From: Sthenelais limicola
Lineage: Eukaryota > Annelida > Polychaeta > Phyllodocida > Sigalionidae
Assembly: GCA_942159475.1 (NCBI GenBank)
Contig: OW804094.1
Location: forward strand, 59,578,966-59,642,965
Direction: 5' to 3'
Length of the DNA: 64,000 nt
The notes below the pieces were generated by a model, which worked only from the letters and a program-made list of their open reading frames with translations, did not search any database and was not told where the DNA came from. Numbering within the stretch: position 1 is the stretch's first letter; every line of letters begins with the position of its first letter. Both the position numbers and the translations under genes were made by a program. Below are positions 23,101 to 35,100 of this stretch, one piece after another.

Positions 23101-26100
23101 AAATAAGTCCAATTTGTGTTTATTCTATATCTTGGTTTATTTGTAAGCAATAAAGATCCCATTGCAGTTACAAAGGCAGTGTACAACTCTTAGGTAAGTT
23201 CAGACAGGCTGTGATGGATACAGGCCCTATAATTGATGTGTCACTTGTAGCTCACACATTATCCATGGAAAGTGGTCACGCTCAGCTGCTCCTGATAATA
23301 GTTTGTCCCAGTTTCTTCCATCGATAGAGATGCGGGTAGTGGTGGTGGGTCAATGGTCCATGGCAGCCTCCTCGTTGTGTCTCCTCTGGGTAGTGTCTGT
23401 TCTCCTTCATTTAGAGTTCTCTATATATACCCTCTTCCTGTACACTGTCATGAACAGTGATACTAGTGCATGCACTTGTATATGGGGGCATGCAGGATTA
23501 TGATTAATTCTTCCTACCAGCGTCCTGGCCTCTGATTGGCCCTCCATACACTAACTCCCAGTTGGCTTAGAGAGTGAACAACTTACATGTGGGTTTATGT
23601 ATGGTTATAGATATGGTTATGGAATACACATGTATGGATACATTAGTGACACACATAGTAGAGAGATAGACATACAGTCAATGGGGATGGCTGTATATAT
23701 ATAGTTATCATTGACACTGCCTATGCAAGGATATATATTCCTAGGGATTATACATACACATATATAGGGGCTATATTGATATACAGGTGCCTACATTGGT
23801 ACATACACATATATGGGGTTATATTGGTATTCAGGTGCTTACATTGACCAGTACAAAAGTTGTAACAACTGTCATGCAAATTAAACTGGTACCTAGTAAC
23901 TATATTCATGGCATGAATATAACATTCCCATATGTCTATATATGGGCAGATCCATATAAGGATCCTTTCTCCAGGTCAGTTGAGTACAGGAACTATATTT
24001 AGTGTGACTAGGAAACATACACACGAGTGGTTATATATATATAGCTAATGGTTACAAGCAGGATATATAGTATGCTAGTGACTTCACATATATAGTAATT
24101 AATGATTACTGTTTATAATATAATAAATATATTCATGGCATGAATATAACAAAGATGTTAATTCTTTCTGCTCCTAATGTAACAAAAAATTCTTGCTGAC
24201 CCTCCCCTTTGTTGTTGTTGAAGTTAATTAAATCGAATGGTTTTATTGCATGCTTGAGCTGAAGTTGCTCTACAAAATTTGTATTAATTGCATATAACTC
24301 TTCTAGTTGAACCAGCGACATGAATTGAAGGTTATTATCTAATACATCTTTTACGAAGTGCACACCTGCTGCCCTCCATCTAGGAAAGGCTATGGTGGCC
24401 TTGTTACACCTAATATATGTATTATTCCACAGTCTTTTATTGAGCGCCTCTTTGCATGTTAAGGGTGATTGTACATAGTATACCTTAGTCCATATGTCGA
24501 ACATTTCCTGGTAGAAGTTATCTAACAGGTTATGAGGCTATTCCTTGATAAGAATATATTTTCTGTGCTTCTTTTTTCGACTACTTTTAGAATGTTTAAC
24601 CATTTGTTATTTGGGGCCTCAAGAGCTCTCTGAATCCATCTGATCCTATTTATGGTGATTATATCTCTAATAGATCTTAGACCAGCCCGCCTCTGTCTTT
24701 CTCTTGAGAAAGCTAGGCCGAGCTAATTTTATGGGATCTGCCTGGATTAATTGATCTATTTCCTTGATTTTACTCTCGTTAATGCTTATACATGAAGCAA
24801 TGTGTTGTCCTTTTTTTTTTTTTTTTTTTTTTCCCCACACCGGGTATTTTATTCCACCACAATTTCACATTCATTTAATTCTTGGGGTTCTACATAGCTT
24901 GATACACATGCTAAAAAATAGACAAGACATGAATCCGATCAATCATATTCAGTACAGAATTATCATTTTTCACATCATTGATCTCTACTCATATTTAGAA
25001 TACATCGTACTGATTAATCTCAACATAAACAAAACATGAATCTGATCAATCATTTTCAGTACAGAATTACCATTTTTCACATAATCAATCTCTACTCAAA
25101 TTTAAAATACATCATACAAATTAATCTCAAAATAGACAGAACATGAATCTGATAAATCATTTCAAGTACACAAATATCATTTTTCACATAGTCGATCTCT
25201 ACTCATATTTAGCATATAAATCATACAAATCAATCTCAAAATAGACAACTCTCAAAATATGCCATTCAAAGATTTCTGATTCATCCCATCTCATCCCCTT
25301 TCTGCCAATTACCTCCCCACTCACGATAATTTTCCCTCTTGATTAGAACACAGGGCAATATATCTTTGGGCAGAAATTCGAGTCCATAAAACGTATGGCT
25401 CCTTCTGTTCAGAATAGTATCCTGGTGATCCTTTTTCACCTTTCCCCCTCCATTCATATCATTAGACGTCAGCAAAACAGGTGGCATTTCTCCTTTGCTC
25501 ACCCTCAGGATCCTAGAAACATATTCAATGTCATTTGGGATACCCAGCAGAATCTCCTTGAACTTGTATTGTATGTCCTCTTTTCTGTCATCCCCTTTCT
25601 CTGAATCGATTACATCCAGCCTTGTAGATATCTTTGGTGTTGTTTCAGTGAAAACATTGGTAGCATCAGTAACTTGTTTAGACAAATTGGAAAACATCTG
25701 GCTTAACTCCAGAAACATCGCCATTAGCTCAGAGTTGGATACCTGTTCTCCCATAGTGGATTCAAGATCTGGTGACAAAATTTAAGGAATCAATAGGGCA
25801 GCTGATCTCTAATCTATGTTGACTGGTCAAGTACCAGGTCAGTAGGTCAGCTATATACACGCTGGCCGTTTACTCGCTTGTGTGAAAGCAGTGTGGTACC
25901 TCCAGTAGTGTCAGTAAACACTCCTTAGTCATGCAAGTTAAACAGTTCTATGATCCTAGCATGGACACTGCGTTGCAAAACGTAAAGTTCTTTTTGTTTA
26001 ACACTATTTAGAAACAGTTTGTAGGGTTTCAAGCTGAGGTAAATCCTGCGAAAACCTGCTTAATCCACTCTAGAGTCATTCCATGTACAGCAAATTCTCC

Positions 26101-29100
26101 TAACCTGTCAAACGTTTCCTTCCAGAGGGATGGGACCATGATGTCCGTTGGCCAGTCAAAATATTAAACAGTCTCTTAAACACTGAAAATCTTTAAAATA
26201 CTCCTAGCTGAAGCTCTCTCCGATTTCTTTGTGTTAAACTAAAGGTGTGTGACAAAACTGGTGATGAAATTCCGCCTCTTAAAACAATCTATGCTGAAAG
26301 AAAAAGAGGAGCCCTACAAGGGCTGTCTTGGAACCAAAATCTAAACCGGAAGTCTTGTCCTTTTGACAATAGGAGCAGACATGGCGAAAACTTTAGAACT
26401 TTCACTGGACAGTCGGACCGGTGAAATAGAACTTTCACCGGACCTCCATAGTTTTCACCAGTCCTTCAAATGTTTATCCATTGTTTCCTACAATTTTTTC
26501 ACCAGACAGTCGGATCGGTGATACTAAAGTTTCACCGGTCCCACATGTCTTTCAACGGTCAAGGACCGCGGTCCGCAGGCAGGTTTCGCCATGTCTGTAG
26601 GAGGGTATTGCAAACCAGAATTTTACAATTTAATGTTAAGCTTCGGTTTGCCCAAGCGTTGGCTACCTTGCATATGTTTTTTAGTAGCTTGTTGCAATTT
26701 ATTTCTGACATTTGATCATTATCCCTGGGGTATACCAGTTTTATACCTAAGACTTTCATTTCGGATGTCCATTTAATCTTTTTAATATCGTCATTCCGCA
26801 GTGGACTTTTTCCTATGTTGAAACCTTGTGTCTTATTAACATTAAGCGACAATCCTGAAACTCTGCCAAAGTTTTTGATGACTTGTAACGCTTCCGCGAG
26901 TGATTTCTCATCTTTCAAGATACAGGTCATGTTGTCCGCGAATTGAATGATCTTATTCTCTTCATTTACTCCACGATGAAGGGAGGATTAACCGCAGTTT
27001 GTAAGGGCGGGAGTGTAATCCTACTGTGTAATCATGTGTGTAGGATCGCATGCAACCCAGCAGCATGTTTCCGGTTTGCTACCATGCAAAGTCCCTCCCT
27101 CCTTTTGCCATGCTGTTACAAAGCATCTCAATGATATTCCAGTGGGAGGGGGCGAGCTTTTAGGAACAGCCATTTGTTCGACTTCCGGTGAAATTAAGTT
27201 TTGTTTCACAGAAACCTTGGCCGTCATTTCCACTGCTTCTTTAGCTCCTAGGCACATCATTTATTAAATGAAACTAGATTGTGAAAGTCGATAGTTTAGT
27301 CTACAATAATTGTAAGCCCCATTGTTCTGTAATGTATAATTGTTTACAAAGAAAATTGATCAAAAACAGACCAAAAGTTACAACAGGTCTAGGTCTGCCT
27401 GTCTCCAAGCTGACTATTAAAGTTAGGACAGTCAAATTTCCGATCTGTCAACTGTTTATTTTCTTTGTAAATTATATTTTTTGACTAGTATTTCTATATC
27501 ATCGTGGAGTAAAAATAGAACCCCAACTCGTAGGTATTATTAGCAATAGGATTGCATGGGTCCTCGTCAAATCTTTTCACATAACAGCACGTACTCGCCC
27601 TATCGGGCTCATGCTGCAATGGAAAAGATTTGACTCTGACCCATAAAAGAAGTGGGTGTAAATTTAATTTGAAACCCTTATTTCCTAGGAAATCGCTCAT
27701 AAAACATAGTGGAACAGGTTCCCACTATGCCAGAGTATGTCCACCACAAAATTCGCAGCAATCGCTCTAGCAGTTTCAGAGGAGAGAATTTCAGAGAGAG
27801 AATTACACTTTTCTCTTCCTGAATTAATATTATATATGTAGGCAACAGGCTCATTGCTTACCGGTATTGATATATTTTGGTGGAAATGCCGGATACATCT
27901 GTAAATAACTAAAGAGTCTACTTCATGATTAATATTTACTGACATTTTTACTGTTGCAGGATGTCCAGTTTCAAGTGACCCGAGATGTACATCCATTGTC
28001 AAACCTCCTTGACAAGAATATATTCAAAACACCTTACATACTGGTCTCAAGCATAACTCCTCGAGAGGTAAGATGAAATAACAAGTTCCGTTTTCATTCC
28101 TGTAGCAGTAATCATAACATATCAGAATAAAAACAATATTTAATAGTCAGCTGTGAGTAAATTTTACAATAATTTGGTTTTATTCTCAGTAATTTTCTTA
28201 GTAAAGGTAGAGTTGTGTTTATCTTTTTTTTTATAGAGAACATTAAGTTCTGCATCCGTTCCTGAAGTCGAAAAGAGTTTAGATAGTGCCAATGGATCAC
28301 CTTTACGTCTTCAAACTTTTGATATCCCTGAGGCAATGAGATCTAACAAGGATGATGTTCAAAAGGCTGGACCAACACATTGGCCTATATCTGTTGACAA
28401 TGGAAGGTGAGTTATTCGGTACAGTAATGATTTTCCTTACCAGTAGTTTTTGACAGCCAGTTGAGATTCACTTGAGGCCATAATAATTATATATATTTGA
28501 AAGTATATATATTTGAAAGTGAAACAGAGTTCGGATGGGTCTTGCTGGAAATCCTGGTCTTGTATGGTTGAAATTTTACAAACAATAACTAAAAAGTGGG
28601 ACACCTGAACCCAAGCTATATTTGTTATGCAGAAAATGGCACATTCACTATCAAATGGTGATAAAACATCAATTGACTATTGCATGCGTGGTTATATCTT
28701 TCCATGATACAACCTCATGGTGTTTCTCTATTTCCCATCAAAGTGCTTCCCATCTATTCCCAAACTGAAATCTGTCTTTTGTAGGGCAATCATCTCTATG
28801 GTTCTTTTGATGAAGGAAGCAAAATTACCTGTTTGTATTCTAACCGATGGGGCTGACGCTGAAGGAACAGTCGTTTTGTGTGCTTATAAAAATTCTGACC
28901 CAGAAAAGAAAAAGTTTGAACATCACTTATGCACGGCTAAACTCAATGGTAAGCCTTATACACAGCCTTAAAACTTGTGTTGCATGAATAAACTACTACT
29001 ATCATAAATAAAAATATAATTTTTAATATTATAATGCTGACATCAATAAAGCTAAGTGTTTCATTTATACTGGCTGTACTCTTTTGAGCTCAGCAAAATA

Positions 29101-32100
29101 GGGAGAGGCCTCATTCTCTTCCTCTGCACAAAATTAACCTCTCGCCGACCTACTTATGCTGAGCAGCGGTAACCAATTAGAGGCGAGGAACGCCATAACA
29201 AATACTGACCACATGGTCACTCCAAGGCTCGCTGGCCGGACCTCTGACAAACAAGTGTGTTGACACTCTCTCTGTATATAGGAATACTATATGATGTACA
29301 TTGGGGTAGGGTTGCTGAAAGGCGATGTCTACATAGGGGGTTTAAAAGTGGTTGGAAGGTGCCCCTTGGCACGTCCTATATCAGATAAAAATTAGGCATC
29401 TGTGGACATTAAAATTTACGTTTTTTTTCAGGATGAATTTTGTGGTATTCGGCAGCTATTTGCTCTTAACTTAAAGTGAAGGTGCCTATTGTTATAATAC
29501 TGTAGAAGGCGTTGGTATCGATATCTACTTGATTTTGCCTAGCGTTAATTTATATAAGCCGGAGTACGAAATTAACACCCGTCCACAGGGATGCCAGTCT
29601 TCCATGAATTAATGAATTTCCATAATATCCATACTTCCAAAAATATTCATAATCTCCATAAATTTAATCAGTTTTCTTCTCCGTTAAATCCCAGTTTTTC
29701 ATTTTTATATCATAATACATATGTATTTTAGCATTGTTGAATATCTACCCAGCCCAAGTAAGGCCAGAAACCGGGAGCATATGCCGACGATTTTAGACAC
29801 CCTGTGCCCGTCAGGAGTGGGGTATAGGCGGCAGGCCTTGTTCCATTAAAGGCCGGGGTCCTCCCCGAGCTATGTTCCATGTGTATTCTTTAATGGAAGA
29901 TTAGACCGCTGGTTTTCCACTGAGAATCCCTCGGCGCACCCCTCTCCACAGCCAGGAGGTAATCCAAGTAGAGCCGGTCTCCCGTATATTTTCTTGGTGG
30001 GACCACAAACCCCCCGCATGGGCCTTGGACCCTACTATCACAGAGTTCCATTAATTTTTCTGACCCCAACTGGCATCCCTGCGTCCATGTGCTTCTGTTA
30101 GTTTCTTTAAATGTTTAAACTTGGCATTATCTCATTCGATAATATTGGGGGAGTTCTCTTCCTCATGCTCCTCCTCCCCTCTCTCCCTTCCCCTACATCC
30201 TATCCCTCACCTATTTCCCCTGTTCTTTCCCTCCCCTCAATCCCCCTCTCCTATTCCCCCACCCTCCCTTTTCTGAACTCTTCCCCTCCTACACCCTCTC
30301 CAGCCCATCCCTCTCTCCAATACTCCCACCCTCTCTCTCCTCTTCTTCACTCCCACTCCTCTGCATGTAGTTAGGTCCCCCTGGAAGGTTTGGTAAATGA
30401 CTTAGTGTCTCACAGGGGCTTTCCCAGGCTATAAATAGTGTAGAGATCCCAATTTTAAAAAGGCTTCAAAATCACATTGCCCCCCCCCCCATATCCTCTT
30501 GTCCCTTACCCTATCCGATTTCTCCCACCCTATCCCTATGCTTCTTTCATTTTTTCTCCTTCCCTCTCCCGCCCTTTCCCTTCCTCCCTCTCGATCCCTT
30601 CTTCCCTCTCCCTCCCATTGCTAGGGAATCCCACGTTGCCACAGACTTTGGGAGAGGCATGACGTCAATCTCTTTTACTTTCTAACAGGGGCTTTCCCGT
30701 GCTAAAAATAGTTATAAAAACGGCTTCAAAATCACATTTCCACCCCAAATACCTTCACAAACCACCTACGATGACATCCAGAGAGGATGGACAGACCTCT
30801 ACAGATGAGTAAAGTGGTTTGTAAAACAAACTCCGAGAACATTCGGGAAAAAGAAACCCCTCTTTCTACCTTTTCTTTTCTACCTCTTTTCGTAGAAATC
30901 GCTCTACCCTTATATTATATGGATGAGTGAGTGAGTGAGATTGGTTGCTTTACGCCCTTATCAACACATATAAAGGTTCTATCAAGGGCGGGAGAGCGGA
31001 CAGGGAGGCAGTATGATGTATGATTAATATTGTATTCATCAGTCATCAATATCTATGGAACACTTAAAATCGATGGTTAAATATTAACTAAGGGAGATGG
31101 AGAGATTTATATCATTATATATCTGTTGAAGATTTCATTGAGAAGTAGGGCGGGTAATTTTTTCCCTCTCCTCCCTCCCCATATCTTTCTCCCTCATTTT
31201 CTCTTCCCTCGTTCCCTCACAGAAAGCCTTTAAGGGGGAGAAGGATATATAGCAGCAGATTCCTGTCTGTCCTGTTTGTTACATTTATCAGAGCTATATA
31301 TAAAGTATATAATAGCTCTGCATTTATGGAACTCCATCATCTGTTAGACATTAACTTAGATTAAGGCAAAAGCTCTATCAAAAGAAAGGATGATATTTCA
31401 TTATTTAAACTTCTTTAATTTAGGGTAATTTGTGGGCGGGTAAATCTCTTACTTCACCTGCCAGGTTGGCAGGTAAAGACAAAAAGTTAATTTCGTACTC
31501 TGAAAGCAAGCTATCCATGCTATCTTTCCTCTAATTCTTGGAATTCACATGGGTCCTCTCCTTTACAAGTTTAAGAAATCGTTTGAGAGGCATATGAGAA
31601 CATATTAAATGTGCCACATGCTTTATTATACACCTGGCTTGGATGAGGAATTAAAGACAGTTGTTCATCAAGTGTTATAGCTAAAATCGTTCATCAAAAC
31701 TAGCTAGAACGGGCAAAAGTTACTGCATGTCTACCATTGAGTTCCCCATAGGATCTGACTCCCATGCATGCATGCATGTGCAGTGGTCAGTTGTTGGAGT
31801 ATGATGAATTGGGACAGAGGGGAGGAGTTAAGTTGCGCTCGGCGAGAGGTCAATTGTTTATTTCTGTCCCTTATTTTACTTAGGGGTTTTCAACTTCTCA
31901 CATGCTAACCAAATGTAACATTTGTTTTAGTTTCCGTCTCCCCTAGATGTAAATTTCCATCAGTGGAAGAGTTAGTTCGAGAACTTGACATTCACAATAT
32001 GAACTTGGTAAGTTTTTTGTGATTATAGTGCCTATATAGTGCAAATATCAAAGATTTCCGAAAAGATGTCACAATGTGTTATGTTTTTCAAAGACAGTTT

Positions 32101-35100
32101 AATAAGAAGACTTGCAGTTGACTAGGTATAGAGCTATCAAAGTTAGATCAAAGCTTCTTTGACCATCACTTTCTCTTAGGGACTACAAGCCTTCGCTTAC
32201 ATTGGCACATGGTGTTGTTTATGAGGTGTATGAAGGCCAATAGCATTTTCGCATGGGTTCACAGAGCTTCTATACTCTTATCTAATTTATGTTGGTTCTG
32301 CGTTCTGAAGGAACAGTTGTTTTGTGTACAATTGATTCTGACCCATAAAAGAAAAAGTTTGAATATCACTTATGCACAGCTAAACTCAATGGTAAGCCTT
32401 ATACACAGCCTTAAAACTTGTGTTGCATGAATAAACTACTACCATCATTAATAAAAATATGATTTTTAATCATAATGACATTGACAGCACACGTAAGCAT
32501 AGATAAGGGGAATACTAGTCTAAATGAATCCACACTAATTATTTGTCATTCAATACTCCTGAAAAACATTTTATTGGGTACATGTACAGGGCTCTAACTT
32601 TCAGTGTGGTTTCTTTTTGGCCTTGAGTGAGGTTACCTGCATATTGATTTTTTTAAATTATTGTTTCAAGGAAGTTCAATTTCACTTATTTCGTCTGCTC
32701 CAATGAACAAATTTGTGGCAACCGTACTAAGTACGACCTCTACTGAGCTGGGACTTGAAAAGACTTCAAGGACGGATACATACCCCAGTATGCCGGTGCT
32801 GGGTTAAATAGAGGCCGTACAGAGTAGTCCATGAGCCTGGACCTTTGCTCCACTAGAGTCTAGACAAGGCTGTGCACCATGCAGGGACAGTTCTAAAAGG
32901 ACATTTACTGCCTGCATGTACAGGGCTGTAACTTTCGAGTTGGGTTATATATATCTCAAGTGAGGTTACCTGGGTATTGGCTTCCCCCAAATAATTTTTT
33001 CAAGGAAGTGATTTGCAACACATGCTTCGACGCACTTATGGCAGCTGGGCTCTACTACTGGGGTATTAGATCATGAGGTTGTGTTGCTGAGGCTGGTCTA
33101 TGGCCTCGGAACAAGAGCGAGGGCTTTCAAGGGAAATGGGGGGGGGGGATAAGGGAAGGGGAAAGCCAGGGGGACGGGTGTCACTGTTTTGTAGTATAGA
33201 TCTCATAGTATTCAGGTATATTTTTTTTTCTTTGCACCACCCCTGGATACTACATTTTATAAATGCCTACCCGTGATACATGGGGGGGCTTCTAGTGATG
33301 AATGAATTCTCCCAACTGTTATGGCCCTAAACTTAAAGACCAACTGTTATAGCCCCAAACCCGATAAGCAAAAGGAAATGTACTTCTATAATGACACACC
33401 TGCCGGACCTGTAAATGAAGTTTCAACAGTCCTACTGTCCGGTGAAAAATTTGTATGAAACTTTGGAGGACTACAAAAACCTTTGGAGGACCGGTGAAAG
33501 TTCCTTCTCACCAGTCCTACTGTCTGGTGAAAGTTCTAAAGTATTCGCCATGTCTGTAATGAGCAAGCCTCCTGATGTATTTCCATCTTTATAGCCAATG
33601 GATCTCCTGCTTGCCTTTACTTTATAGATATTGTAGATTTCTTTTCCATATATTTTCAGATTGAAACCCAATGTAAAAGCTCCTATGATATTTATAAGTC
33701 ATCAATAGATGACGAAACGTTTCCTGAGCATCAGGGATCTTTGAGGCTTCTGTTTGAGTGGAATAACTTTTCCCGACTTCTTCAGGAACCACCGATGGAT
33801 GCTGTCACTATTGTAGTATGTGCATTTTGGTTCAGTGTATATCTTGATCAATAGATGATGAAACGTTTCCTGAGCATCAGGGATCTTTCAGGCATTGTTT
33901 GAGTGAAATAACTTTTCCCAGCTTCTTCAGGAACCACTGATGAACGCTGTCACTATTGTAGTATGTGCATTTTGTTTCAGTGTATATCTTAATAACTCAG
34001 TACAAGAAGTCTGGTTCATTCTGGATACAGACGTGAGCGGCTCAGCCATGGGAGCAGTCCTATCACAGATCAAGACGCTGTTGAGAGGGTGATCACTTAC
34101 GTGAGTCACAGAAAAAACTACTGTACCACATGCAGGGAGTTACTGGCAGCTGTATTTTATGTGCGGAAGTTCAAGCACTATTTATATGGTGCAAATTTCA
34201 TAGTCTGTACTGACCATTCGTCTCTGACATGGCTTATGACCTTTAATGACACATGTTTGCTCAGTGACTTCTCGATTTACAGCATTACCAATAAGGGCGT
34301 GATCGAGCCCAATCCCCGCCATGTACTTTGTTACTTATCCATCCCAGCTGTTGGGGGCTTTTCGAGCTGTTCAGGCAAATGATATTTGTCACAAGTATAC
34401 TGTATCAGGTAATGGGTAAAGGGAGTCGTTCATATGGCTTGAAGTTTAGCGGTTCAACGAGATAGACATATGCATTTCGCTATGTGGGTCAGATCATGTG
34501 GCGCAATGCACCTGTAACCGACTCGGTGGCCACAGACGGTGAGGGATCCGGTTGGTTTGTGGCTGTTTGACCTAGCTTTGTGGCACAGCTGAATCGCGGT
34601 ATGGATGAGTGTGGCATTCTCTGGTTGGTTGTTTGGATGTTGCTCTCACTAAGGCTTTGTACTAGTTATGGCCCAGTTCCTCTTTTTCAGACCTCTCAGA
34701 GTGGGCCAGAGTACGTCCTTGGAGCGTGGGGAGAAGGAAGACCTGCGGGCCTCCCTGTTTGTGTCGACAATGCCTTAATCAGCTATGACGAGTACTGACA
34801 TGGACCGCTTGGGGAAATGGTTATGAGGTAACTTGTAATATGAAACAGTGCAAGTGCAAGAAGCAAAACAATAATGCTTCTCAGCATTCGCAGATGCGTC
34901 TAAGGAAGATGATATGGTTGCCGGCGTGTATCACCGCCTCCAGTACGCAGAACATGAGAATGTAAGAACATGAGCCGCCGTTTCTTACGGTAGGAATAAA
35001 GACTGTTATATCAACAACATGCCAGGGTGGAGGAAAGAGTTGTGTTAAGTGCAGAAGAATCCTCCTGAGATTGAGGCCCTTGCCCAGGGATGCCAGTCTT

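Larger units (their letters stand above)
24815..26354 (-). mobile_element. Poly(A) retroelement with ORF1-like gene only
   Basis: Ends in a T run on + (24811-24832), meaning a poly(A) tail on minus. It is bounded by direct repeats TTGTCCTTTT at 24805-24814 and 26355-26364. From 5' to 3' on minus it has a 0.57-kb leader, a 165-codon ORF (25778-25281) and a 3' region with three ~113-bp tandem units. No reverse transcriptase is present, so it resembles ORF1-only 'half-LINE' elements mobilised in trans. It lies within an older LINE ORF2. Confidence 0.65.
20614..27959 (+). other. ZWILCH intron 2: nested insertions
   Basis: 7.3 kb made largely of one minus-strand LINE broken by later insertions. 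Pieces of it lie at 20636-21400, 24150-24804, 26365-26369 and 26604-26965. The inserts are 21401-24150, the poly(A) retroelement 24815-26354, MITE 26376-26597 and the inverted-repeat element 26966-27512. Each is listed separately. Confidence 0.65.
29137..31850. mobile_element. Possible 2.7-kb element with 12-bp inverted ends
   Basis: ACCTCTCGCCGA (29137-29148) and TCGGCGAGAGGT (31839-31850) are perfect inverse complements. No matching target duplication, and the inside has no transposase, so this may be chance or an old element. Confidence 0.3.
28949..31930 (+). other. ZWILCH intron 5
   Basis: Contains the 496-bp MITE (29586-30081), a CT-rich tract, a diverged direct repeat (30405/30683), a GAGTGAGTGAG repeat and a 12-bp inverted pair bounding 29137-31850. 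No coding exon between ZWILCH exons 5 and 6 was found, and the protein comparison does not require one. Confidence 0.6.

Noticed and set aside
30111..30662. Proline/serine-rich plus-strand ORFs
   Set aside because: Product of polypyrimidine tracts; no domain or splice context.
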